This document shows, piece by piece, positions 17,566 through 24,578 of a DNA stretch of 64,000 nt. Where the stretch lies: the NCBI RefSeq assembly GCF_004011155.1, contig NZ_RJWG01000002.1:1-64000 (forward strand), written 5' to 3'. Source of the stretch: Clostridium prolinivorans (lineage in GTDB: Bacteria > Bacillota > Clostridia > Clostridiales > Clostridiaceae). Positions within the stretch are counted from its first letter, which is position 1; every line of letters starts with the position of its first letter. The position numbers and the translations under genes are program-made. The notes beneath the pieces were generated by a model. The model did not search any database, had not been told where the DNA came from, and was given only the letters and a program-made list of their open reading frames with translations.

Positions 17566-20127
17566 ATGCAAGAAGAAAAAAAATCTAATAATACTAAGAA
17601 AGCTAAAAAAAAGACTTTAAAGATATTAAAAAATATACTTATTTCTCTTTTAATTATTTTTATTTTATGTGGTGTAGCAGGTGCTGGTGTAATATTTGCT
17701 ATTATTAAAACTTCCCCACCTTTAGATGTTGATACTATTTTAACTTTAAGTGAGCCTTCTTCTGTATATGATAGTGATGGAAATTACATTGACGATGTTG
17801 CAAGTTCTGAAAAAAGAGATGTAGTTTCTATTAAAGATGTTTCGAAAGATTTAGTTAATGCTTTCATTAGCATAGAAGATGAAAGGTTTTATAGTCATAA
17901 AGGAGTAGACTATAAAAGAGTTTTAGGAGTTGTATATATTGATATATTAAATAAGTTAAAAGGAAAAAATCAAATGCAGGGAGCTTCTACTATAACTCAA
18001 CAGCTTGTTAGAAATGCTCTTCTTACTACCCGTGAAAAAGAATCTACTTTTTTAGATACTTTTACAAGAAAAATCAGAGAAATGTATTTATCTATAGAAC
18101 TAGAAAAAAAATATTTAAGTAAAGAACAAATTCTAGAGGCTTATATGAATACAGTTCCTTTTGGAGGCATAATTCATGGGGTTGAAGCTGCATCTAAATA
18201 CTATTTTAATAAATCCGCAAAAGATTTAACTTTAGTTCAGGCAGCTTACATAGCTGGACTTCCTCAAGCTCCTGGAATATATAATGCATTTTTAGAATCT
18301 GCACAAAAAAATCCTACTCCTTATTTAAATAGGACTAAAACTGTATTAAGTATGATGTTAAAAAATAATTATATATCACAAGAACAATATAATGAGGCTA
18401 TATCTCAAGTAACTGTAGAAGGTTTAAAATTTAATAAATCTTCTTCTATAAATAATAATAGATTAGCTTATGAATGGTTTGTCTTACCCGCTTTAGAGCA
18501 AGTAAAAAGAGATTTAAAAGCACAATATAAGTATACTGATGAAGAAGTTAATAATTTATTGTCATATGGAGGTCTTAAAATATATACTACTATGGATAGA
18601 TCTCTCCAAGATGCTGCTCAATCTATTATAGATGATAGCTCAAATTATGGAAGTGTTAAAACTAAACTTTTAACTAATGACAAAATTATGGATCCTCAAG
18701 CTTCTGCCGTTGTAATGGATTATCGTACTGGAGAAGTTAAAGCCTTAATTGGCGGAAGAGGTAAACAACCTGCAAGATCTTTTAATAGGGCAGCTTTTAA
18801 CGGTTCAAAAGAATTTTTAAAGCCTGTAGGTTCTAATATAAAACCTCTTACAGTTTATGCGCCTGCTATAGATTCAAAACAAGCTACAGCTGCTACTGTT
18901 GTAGAAGATTCTCCTATTGGAAGTGATATAAGGAAACAATGGCCTGGATGGGAGCCTAAAAATGCTAATTTAAAATATAAAGGATATGTTACTTTAAGAG
19001 AAGCATTAAAAGAGTCAATAAATTTAGTAGCTGTAAAACAAGAATTTGCAATAGGTCTTCAAACGGGTATATCTTATGGAGAAAAATTTGGTTTAACATT
19101 TAATTCCGATGATAAGGCTAGTCTTGCTTCACTTGCTTTAGGCGAAATGAATGATGGTGAAAATACACTAACTATGGCAGCTGCTTTTGGTACTTTTGGT
19201 AACAATGGTATATATACTGAACCAAGATTATATACAAAAGTTATAGATAGACGAGGAGCTGTTATATTAGAAAGTAAATTATCAACTCGAAAAGTACTTA
19301 GTCCTCAAAGTGCATATATTATGTATGACATGTTGAAAGGTCCTGTAAGTCCTGGAGGTACTGGAACTAATGCAAAATTTGGTTCTATGCCTGTAGCAGG
19401 TAAAACTGGTACTACAGGAGAAAGAATGGAATTATGGTTTAGTGGATTAACTCCTTATTATTCAGGATCTATTTGGATAGGTCATGATAAACCTGAATCG
19501 TTTCCTTCTAAAGGTATAGGAAGTAATACTGCCGCTGCTATGTGGGGTAAAATAATGAAGGCTGCTCATAAAGATTTAGCAGTAAAAGATATACAAATGC
19601 CTTCTGGTATAGTTTCAAGACAAGTTTGCAAAGAATCTGGAAAAGTTCCTACTGATCTTTGCTATAAAGACCCTAGAGGCAGTCAAGTATATACAGAAAT
19701 TTTTATAGCTGGTACTCAGCCAACTGCACTTTGTGATATTCATGTAGAAGCGCAAATTAATAAATCAAATGGTAAAATTGCAAATGAATTTACTCCAGCA
19801 GAACTTTTAGAAAAAAGAATATTTATAAAAAGAGATCATAAATCATCAAAAACTCTTGAAGATAGCGCTTATGTACTTCCTACTGAAATAGATGATACTA
19901 AACCTGCTCCAGCACCAGTAGTACCAGAACCTACCCCTAATCCTGTACCTACATCACCAGAGCAGGAACAACCTAATAATCAAGAGAAAAGTGATACTCA
20001 AGATACAAAAAATAATAGTAATATAAACTCAAATTCAAATACAAATTCAAATTCAAATTCAAATTCAAACGCAGAAACTAAACCAGATCAACCTCAAAAT
20101 GATTTACAAAATAGTAATACACAATAA
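17566..20127 (+). CDS. Class A penicillin-binding protein 1A
   Basis: Bifunctional peptidoglycan synthase of 853 aa. A basic cytoplasmic tail and one transmembrane helix (about 22-47) precede the GT51 glycosyltransferase domain (EDERFYSHKGVDY, GASTITQQLVRN, near residues 100-150). The transpeptidase domain has SxxK as S422-N-I-K425, SxN as S484-I-N486 and KTG at 613-615 (AGKTGTTGE). The C-terminus is a Pro-rich then Asn/Ser-rich tail (residues about 775-853), partly encoded by hexanucleotide repeats, probably a flexible wall-spanning linker. The catalytic set is complete. ATG at 17566 has AAGGAGGATTAATAT upstream. Monocistronic, ending in a shared palindromic terminator. Placement beside spoVA/spoIIA does not by itself make it sporulation-specific. 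Confidence 0.93.
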   Translation: MQEEKKSNNTKKAKKKTLKILKNILISLLIIFILCGVAGAGVIFAIIKTSPPLDVDTILTLSEPSSVYDSDGNYIDDVASSEKRDVVSIKDVSKDLVNAFISIEDERFYSHKGVDYKRVLGVVYIDILNKLKGKNQMQGASTITQQLVRNALLTTREKESTFLDTFTRKIREMYLSIELEKKYLSKEQILEAYMNTVPFGGIIHGVEAASKYYFNKSAKDLTLVQAAYIAGLPQAPGIYNAFLESAQKNPTPYLNRTKTVLSMMLKNNYISQEQYNEAISQVTVEGLKFNKSSSINNNRLAYEWFVLPALEQVKRDLKAQYKYTDEEVNNLLSYGGLKIYTTMDRSLQDAAQSIIDDSSNYGSVKTKLLTNDKIMDPQASAVVMDYRTGEVKALIGGRGKQPARSFNRAAFNGSKEFLKPVGSNIKPLTVYAPAIDSKQATAATVVEDSPIGSDIRKQWPGWEPKNANLKYKGYVTLREALKESINLVAVKQEFAIGLQTGISYGEKFGLTFNSDDKASLASLALGEMNDGENTLTMAAAFGTFGNNGIYTEPRLYTKVIDRRGAVILESKLSTRKVLSPQSAYIMYDMLKGPVSPGGTGTNAKFGSMPVAGKTGTTGERMELWFSGLTPYYSGSIWIGHDKPESFPSKGIGSNTAAAMWGKIMKAAHKDLAVKDIQMPSGIVSRQVCKESGKVPTDLCYKDPRGSQVYTEIFIAGTQPTALCDIHVEAQINKSNGKIANEFTPAELLEKRIFIKRDHKSSKTLEDSAYVLPTEIDDTKPAPAPVVPEPTPNPVPTSPEQEQPNNQEKSDTQDTKNNSNINSNSNTNSNSNSNSNAETKPDQPQNDLQNSNTQ
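20030..20069 (+). repeat. AATTCA hexanucleotide repeat in PBP C-terminal coding region
   Basis: About six tandem copies of AATTCA, one with a substitution (TACA), encoding alternating Asn-Ser. The unit is a multiple of three, so slippage would change tail length without a frameshift. Confidence 0.85.
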
Positions 20128-20164
20128 AAAAATAAAGAAAGTCATATGACTTTCTTTATTTTTT
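20127..20164. terminator. Perfect palindromic bidirectional terminator
   Basis: A 38-bp perfect palindrome centred at 20145/20146 (core AAAGTCATATGACTTT) with A-rich left and T-rich right flanks. It overlaps the last codons of the convergent spoVAEa and starts at the PBP stop, so it serves both genes. Confidence 0.9.
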
Positions 20165-20743
20165 ACTAAAATTCACAAGTTTTTTGTTGTAATTTTTTAA
20201 AATTTCTTCCATAGCTTTTGTAATTATAGGCGCTCCTATAGTTATGTTATCTTTACCATCCATTTTACCTATATCTCCAATTCCAACTATATATGGTACA
20301 TCAATGTTTGATAATATATTTACTGTATCACCTTTTAATATACAAGTATTTGTTTCATTACCATATTTATCTACTGCTTTATATGTTAAATTTCCAAACT
20401 TATCTATAGAACAGTCTACTTTAACACCCTTTACTTTAGATGTATTTGAGGCAACAGCTACTATACCTATTACTTCTATATCTTCATCATTTATAATTGT
20501 ATATATAGCTTTTTCTCCATCTCCCATGCCTGTGTCTCCTTTATCATCTGCCATAACTATCACGGGATCATATTTTGCCATTTTTATAAATTCCACAATT
20601 TTTTTACCGCTTAATTTCGTAGGATTACCTGCAGAAAGAGATATACATCGTCCTCCTATGTTTTTAGATGCTTCTTCTACAGCTCTTTTAGCAATATCAT
20701 CACCATCTGTAACTATTATTACTCTTCTTTTCAAAGTATTCAC
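20156..20743 (-). CDS. spoVAEa: Stage V sporulation protein AE, SpoVAEa type
   Basis: Soluble 195-aa protein of the SpoVA group, needed for or associated with dipicolinic acid handling and germination. The SpoVAEa pattern is visible: RRVIIVTDGDDIAKRAVEE at the N-terminus, SAGNPTKLSG, MADDKGDTGMGDGE, and VPYIVGIGDIGKMDGKD. GTG at 20743 overlaps the spoVAEb stop by 4 nt (GTGA), so it is translationally coupled and last in the spoVAC-AD-AEb-AEa operon. In B. subtilis the product is a coat/outer-surface spore protein expressed with spoVA in the forespore under sigma-G. The gene ends inside a terminator palindrome shared with the PBP gene. Confidence 0.88.
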   Translation of the reverse strand: MNTLKRRVIIVTDGDDIAKRAVEEASKNIGGRCISLSAGNPTKLSGKKIVEFIKMAKYDPVIVMADDKGDTGMGDGEKAIYTIINDEDIEVIGIVAVASNTSKVKGVKVDCSIDKFGNLTYKAVDKYGNETNTCILKGDTVNILSNIDVPYIVGIGDIGKMDGKDNITIGAPIITKAMEEILKNYNKKLVNFSKK

Positions 20744-21096
20744 TTCTTAGTTTTAGGATTAAATAATACTGCCATTAAATAGCCAAATACTATAGCAGCA
20801 GTAATTCCACCTGCTGTTTCTTTTATACCACCTGTGAAAGCACCTAAAATTCCTACCTTATCTACTTCCTTCATTACACCTTTTGCTAAACTACATCCAA
20901 ACCCGGGAAGAGGAATGGTTGCTCCTGCTTTACCAATTCCTATAATAGGATCGTAAATTTTTAGAGCACCAAGTATAACTCCAATAGTTACAAAACTTAC
21001 TAATATTCTTCCTGGAGTAAGTTTTGTTTTATCAATTAGTATTTGTGCTATAACACAGAATATACCTCCAACTATAAATGCGTTAATATAATCCAT
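20740..21096 (-). CDS. spoVAEb: Stage V sporulation protein AEb (SpoVAC-like membrane channel component)
   Basis: Integral membrane protein of 118 aa with about four hydrophobic segments (YINAFIVGGIFCVIAQIL, ILVSFVTIGVILGAL, IIGIGKAGATIPLPGFG, AAIVFGYLMAVLF). It is homologous to SpoVAC in the same operon: both have the GxAGAxxPxxGF segment. It is part of the forespore membrane complex that moves calcium-dipicolinate. ATG at 21096 is chosen because GGAGG lies nine bases upstream; the longer frame to 21123 would bury that site. The length fits the usual 116-118 aa. It overlaps the start of spoVAEa. Confidence 0.9.
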   Translation of the reverse strand: MDYINAFIVGGIFCVIAQILIDKTKLTPGRILVSFVTIGVILGALKIYDPIIGIGKAGATIPLPGFGCSLAKGVMKEVDKVGILGAFTGGIKETAGGITAAIVFGYLMAVLFNPKTKK

Positions 21097-21130
21097 TATT
21101 AGAAGCCTCCTTCTAGCTGTCAATAAGTGT

Positions 21131-22141
21131 TTATATTTCTACAGCAACAGCATGTGCAACACCAGGAATATTTAATCCTTGATAGCATGATGTAGAACTT
21201 AATAAAGCTCCTGTTGATACAAGTAGAACTTTTTTTAATTTACCACTTATCATATTTTTGTATATATAGCCACAGTCTACTACTGCCGAACATCCACAGC
21301 CACTGCCTCCAGCATTGGTATTCTGCCTTTCATTATCAAATATTTCTTCACCACAATCAATATAGTTTTTACTCAAATCATAATTATATTCTTCTAATAA
21401 GAGCTTCATAGTAATTTCTTTCCCGAATTTTCCAAGATCTCCTGTCACAATTAAATCATAATCTTCAGCTTTTCTTCCAGTATCTATAAGATGCTGTGAA
21501 ATTGTACTTACTGCTGCAGGAGCCATAGCTTCTCCCATATTGTTAACATCATTTACTCCATAATCTTTTACTTTTCCTATAGTTACATAACTAACATAAG
21601 GATAATTGCCTTCTTTCCCTAAAACCATGGCACCTGATCCTGTTACAGTCCATTGTGCTGTTGGTGGTCTTTGACTTCCATATTCTAGTGGGAATCTAAA
21701 TTGTCTCTCTGCAGAAGAAAAATGTGAAGAAGTTGCTGCAACTGCATAATTAGCAAATCCTCCATCCATAAGCATAGCCGCTACTCCTAAAGACTCAGTC
21801 ATAGTTGAACAGGCTCCAAATAAACCTACAAAAGGTATATTTACATCTTTTGCTGCAAAACATGAAGATGTAAGCTGATTTAATAAATCTCCTGCAACTA
21901 AGTAATTTATGTCTTCTTCTTTTAAATTAGCTTTTTTTATACTTTCAGTTACAGCCATATATAGCATACTGCTTTCAGCTTTTTCATAAGTATCCATGCC
22001 ATTTAAATCATCTTGAAGTATTCTATCAAAATAGTCTTTTAAAGGGCCTTCTCCTTCTTTAGGTCCCACTACACTATAAGTAGAAATAATTCTAGGTTTA
22101 CTGTCAGTTTTTATAGTTTGATTTCCTACTCTTTTGTTCAT
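21131..22141 (-). CDS. spoVAD: Stage V sporulation protein AD
   Basis: Thiolase-fold protein of 336 aa that binds dipicolinic acid in the spore inner membrane complex. Hallmarks: PRIISTYSVVGPKEGEGPL near the N-terminus, the thiolase-like GACSTMTESLGVAAMLMDGG, HFSSAERQFRFPLEYGSQRP and the glycine-rich NAGGSGCGCSAVV. ATG at 22141 follows AGGTGATGATT; two earlier in-frame codons are less well placed. Lies between spoVAC and spoVAEb with short gaps. Its partners in the same operon supply the membrane part of the channel. Confidence 0.95.
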   Translation of the reverse strand: MNKRVGNQTIKTDSKPRIISTYSVVGPKEGEGPLKDYFDRILQDDLNGMDTYEKAESSMLYMAVTESIKKANLKEEDINYLVAGDLLNQLTSSCFAAKDVNIPFVGLFGACSTMTESLGVAAMLMDGGFANYAVAATSSHFSSAERQFRFPLEYGSQRPPTAQWTVTGSGAMVLGKEGNYPYVSYVTIGKVKDYGVNDVNNMGEAMAPAAVSTISQHLIDTGRKAEDYDLIVTGDLGKFGKEITMKLLLEEYNYDLSKNYIDCGEEIFDNERQNTNAGGSGCGCSAVVDCGYIYKNMISGKLKKVLLVSTGALLSSTSCYQGLNIPGVAHAVAVEI

Positions 22142-22150
22142 AATCATCAC

Positions 22151-22600
22151 CTACTTAATAAAATAATATATTATTCCTACTATTACTGATGAACCAATAC
22201 CATAAACTAAAACCGGACCAGCTATAGTAAACATTTTTGCTGCTACTCCAAATATAAATCCTTCTTTTTTAAATTCCATTGCAGGAGAAACTATAGAATT
22301 TGCGAAGCCTGTAATTGGTACCAAGCTGCCAGCTCCTGCAAAACCAGCTATTTTATCATAAATTCCTATTCCTGTAAGAAATGCTCCTAAAAATACCATT
22401 GTTATAGAAACTAAACTAGATACAACGTCTTTTGGAAGACCTAAACTTGTAAAATAGTTCATAACTAATTGACCAATTACACAAATAAGCCCTCCAACCC
22501 AAAAGGCATTTATACAATTTTTTAATAAATTAGATTTTGGTTTAATTTCGGAAGATACAGTTTGAAATTTTTGCTTTAATTTCTCGTCTTTTTTATCCAT
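22151..22600 (-). CDS. spoVAC: Stage V sporulation protein AC
   Basis: Membrane protein of 149 aa and first gene of the spoVA operon here. A cytoplasmic N-terminus (about 28 aa) precedes four hydrophobic segments: INAFWVGGLICVIGQLV, VVSSLVSITMVFLGAFLTGIG, the loop IAGFAGAGSLVPITGF, and VLVYGIGSSVIVGIIYYF. In B. subtilis SpoVAC acts as a mechanosensitive channel releasing calcium-dipicolinate during germination. ATG at 22600 has GGAAGTG upstream. A good sigma-G-type promoter lies at 22642-22671, so the operon is probably forespore-specific. B. subtilis spoVAA, AB and AF homologues are absent here, as is usual in Clostridium. Confidence 0.94.
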   Translation of the reverse strand: MDKKDEKLKQKFQTVSSEIKPKSNLLKNCINAFWVGGLICVIGQLVMNYFTSLGLPKDVVSSLVSITMVFLGAFLTGIGIYDKIAGFAGAGSLVPITGFANSIVSPAMEFKKEGFIFGVAAKMFTIAGPVLVYGIGSSVIVGIIYYFIK

Positions 22601-22641
22601 CTATTTTCACTTCCTTGATTTTTATAATAATTTCTTAAAAA

Positions 22642-22671
22642 TATTTTGTGCAAATTAATATTTGTTATTCA
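22642..22671 (-). promoter_or_regulatory. Candidate sigma-G promoter of the spoVA operon
   Basis: On the minus strand TGAATA (22671-22666) matches the sigma-G -35 consensus. It is followed after 17 bp by CAAAATA (22648-22642), which matches 6 of 7 positions of CATNHTA. It sits about 40 bp upstream of spoVAC and downstream of the sigF terminators. The pattern is judged against the B. subtilis consensus from memory. Confidence 0.6.
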
Positions 22672-22696
22672 ATAAATTAATTTTACTGTAAATAAA

Positions 22697-22730
22697 AAAG
22701 ACTTCAGTATAATTTTTATCTGAAATCTTT
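22697..22730 (-). terminator. Second terminator hairpin between sigF and spoVAC
   Basis: The 11-bp arms 22697-22707 and 22720-22730 pair with one mismatch around a 12-nt loop. The minus strand continues TTTTTTATTTAC after the stem. With the hairpin at the sigF stop it forms a tandem terminator that insulates spoIIA from spoVA. Confidence 0.65.
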
Positions 22731-22770
22731 AATTATTTAAAAATATTATATACAATATTTTAATAAAAAT

Positions 22771-22791
22771 AGGATACACATTTTGTATCCT
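22771..22791 (-). terminator. Terminator overlapping the sigF stop codon
   Basis: AGGATACA (22771-22778) pairs with TGTATCCT (22784-22791) around a 5-nt loop; the TAG stop of sigF lies at the base of the stem. The minus strand then reads ATTTTTATTAAAATATT. Confidence 0.75.
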
Positions 22792-23545
22792 ATCCACTTA
22801 ATCTTTCTTTCATAATTTTTAACACTTTTTTTTCAATTCTAGATACTTGAACTTGACTTATACCAAGAAGTTTTGCCACTTGAACCTGAGTTTTATCTTT
22901 AAAATATCTAAGCATAATTATTTGTCTAGCTTTTGTATCTAAATTTGATAACGCTTCTTTTAATGCTATTTTATCAACTATTTCATTATCTTCTTCAAAG
23001 TTTTCACTAAGTTTATCGATTAAAAGAACTGGAGAACCATCATCTTGATGTATAGTATCATATAAATATTGCATTCCATTTGCTGATTCTAAAGCAAATA
23101 TAATCTCTTCACTACTTATACCTGTATATTGAGATAATTCCTCAATTGTAGGTTCTCTGCCTAATTTTTTAGATAGAGTTTCTTTATCATAATGAAGTTT
23201 TCGAGCAACATTTTTTACACTTCTACTTACCTTTATAATACCATCATCTCTTATAAATCTTTTTATTTCTCCCATAATCATTGGAACAGCATAAGTAGAA
23301 AATTTTACATTAAATTTAGGATCAAAATTATTAACAGCTTTAACTAGTCCCATAGAACCTATCTGAAAAATATCTTCATATTCATATCCTCTATTTAAAA
23401 ATTTTTTACTTATAGCTGAAACAAGAGGCAAATTAATCTGAATTAAATTATCTAAAGCCTCTTTATCTCCATTTCTTGCTTTTATTATAAGTTCTAAATT
23501 ATCTTCATAATTATATTCCTGTTTTTTTAGAATCTCTTCATCCAT
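22790..23545 (-). CDS. sigF: RNA polymerase sigma factor SigF (forespore)
   Basis: Sporulation sigma factor of 251 aa that starts forespore gene expression. Region 2 is visible as RNGDKEALDNLIQINLPLVS and YEDIFQIGSMGLVKAVNNFD, and the region 2.4 area as FSTYAVPMIMGEIKRFIRDD. Region 3 follows (ISRSVK-like VSRSVKNVARKLH). Region 4 has the helix-turn-helix TQVQVAKLLGISQVQVSRIE. ATG at 23545 follows AGGTGGAAGTT. It is third in the spoIIAA-spoIIAB-sigF operon. SpoIIAB, encoded just upstream, would hold it inactive until SpoIIAA is dephosphorylated. Distinguished from SigG by operon context. Confidence 0.95.
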   Translation of the reverse strand: MDEEILKKQEYNYEDNLELIIKARNGDKEALDNLIQINLPLVSAISKKFLNRGYEYEDIFQIGSMGLVKAVNNFDPKFNVKFSTYAVPMIMGEIKRFIRDDGIIKVSRSVKNVARKLHYDKETLSKKLGREPTIEELSQYTGISSEEIIFALESANGMQYLYDTIHQDDGSPVLLIDKLSENFEEDNEIVDKIALKEALSNLDTKARQIIMLRYFKDKTQVQVAKLLGISQVQVSRIEKKVLKIMKERLSG

Positions 23546-23554
23546 AACTTCCAC

Positions 23555-23983
23555 CTAATTTAAAGGTTTAAAAACCTTTTTCATTATTATATTTGTTCCT
23601 TTTCCTTTTTCTGAAGTTACTTGTAAATTATCCATAAAAGTTTCCATTACAGTAAATCCCATACCAGATCTTTCAAGATCTGGCCTTGAAGTATAAAGTG
23701 GCTGCATAGCAAGTTCAATATTATCTATACCTACTCCTTCATCGCTTACTATAATAGTAAGTTCATTTCCTTCTATTCTTGCCTCAATTTTAACTATTCC
23801 CTCACCTCCGCCATAACCATGTATTATAGCATTAGTTACAGCTTCTGATACCGCTGTTTTAACATCTGTAATTTCTTCAATAGTAGGATCAAGCTGAGAT
23901 ACAAAGGCTGCTACTGCTACTCTGGCAAAACCTTCATTTTGTGATTTACTTAAAAATTCTATCTTCATCATATTATCGTACAT
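23555..23983 (-). CDS. spoIIAB: Anti-sigma-F factor and kinase SpoIIAB
   Basis: Serine kinase and anti-sigma factor of 142 aa with the GHKL ATPase fold. N box: [12 protein letters not shown] (about residues 46-57). G1: DEGVGI. G2: [12 protein letters not shown]. It binds SigF, and phosphorylates SpoIIAA on a serine. ATG at 23983 follows GGGGGGATAAAA. It lies 15 bp after spoIIAA and 9 bp before the sigF start, as in all spoIIA operons. Function in the early sporulation partner switch is well established for the family. Confidence 0.96.
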   Translation of the reverse strand: MYDNMMKIEFLSKSQNEGFARVAVAAFVSQLDPTIEEITDVKTAVSEAVTNAIIHGYGGGEGIVKIEARIEGNELTIIVSDEGVGIDNIELAMQPLYTSRPDLERSGMGFTVMETFMDNLQVTSEKGKGTNIIMKKVFKPLN

Positions 23984-23998
23984 TTTTATCCCCCCACA

Positions 23999-24334
23999 TT
24001 AAATACTCTTTAATGCTTGTTCCACATTTTCATAAAGCTTAATTATTTTAAACATGCCAGATAAGTCAAAAACTCTCTTTACTGAATTATTTACATTAGT
24101 TATGCAGACTTCCCCTTTTTTCATAGAAAGTTTTTTATATCTTCCAATAACAACTCCTATACCTGAGCTATCCATAAAAGTAACATTGGTAAAATCTAAA
24201 ATTAACTTTTCTATATTATCTCTATCAAGTCTATCATCTATTTTATTCCTTACTTCTTCAGCGCTATGATGATCCAGTTCTCCTGACATATGCACTATAA
24301 GTTTCTCATCTTGTTTTTGAAACTTTAAATACAT
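23999..24334 (-). CDS. spoIIAA: Anti-sigma-F factor antagonist SpoIIAA
   Basis: STAS-domain protein of 111 aa. The phosphorylated serine lies in FMDSSGIGVVIGRYK (about residues 55-69), the standard STAS signature. When dephosphorylated by SpoIIE it binds SpoIIAB and frees SigF. ATG at 24334 follows GAGGGGGATAT. It is the first gene of the operon, behind a sigma-H-type promoter at 24401-24429. The beginning of the gene contains a CAAAAA site on the coding strand (24319-24314), the known target of CamA-type methyltransferases. Confidence 0.96.
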   Translation of the reverse strand: MYLKFQKQDEKLIVHMSGELDHHSAEEVRNKIDDRLDRDNIEKLILDFTNVTFMDSSGIGVVIGRYKKLSMKKGEVCITNVNNSVKRVFDLSGMFKIIKLYENVEQALKSI

Positions 24335-24400
24335 TCATATCCCCCTCTATCTAGTAAATATTTTAATATCAAGACAAATTTTAATTTTGTCCATATATTA

Positions 24401-24429
24401 TTATTCTATACATTCCATTATTTTCCTTC
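24401..24429 (-). promoter_or_regulatory. Sigma-H-type promoter of the spoIIA operon
   Basis: On the minus strand GAAGGAAAA (24429-24421) and ATAGAATAA (24409-24401) are separated by 11 bp. This fits the sigma-H consensus RnAGGAwWW-N11/12-RnnGAATww at every position. It lies about 65 bp upstream of spoIIAA. An inverted repeat GACAAA/TTTGTC (24373-24378, 24386-24391) follows just downstream and may be a regulator site. spoIIA operons are sigma-H and Spo0A dependent in Bacillus and Clostridium. Confidence 0.75.
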
Positions 24430-24530
24430 TAAAAATGCATAAAATTTTATATCTTTTTATATTTTAACCATATTTATATTAATTATACATTTAATTTGTT
24501 AATATTTTCTTGCAATTTTACAAAAAAATA

Positions 24531-24578
24531 AAATTTGAACTTTTAAAAGTTAAACATATAATTTTAAAGTTCAAATTT
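24531..24578 (-). terminator. Terminator after the CamA-like gene
   Basis: The 13-bp arms AAATTTGAACTTT (24531-24543) and AAAGTTCAAATTT (24566-24578) pair perfectly, directly at the stop codon. The minus strand continues TATTTTTTTG. It separates the methyltransferase transcript from spoIIA. Confidence 0.85.

Noticed and set aside
20244-20750. 168-aa plus-strand open frame opposite spoVAEa
   Set aside because: It lies antisense to a well-recognised gene, has no ribosome binding site and shows low-complexity Ser/Ile/Pro-rich sequence typical of shadow frames.
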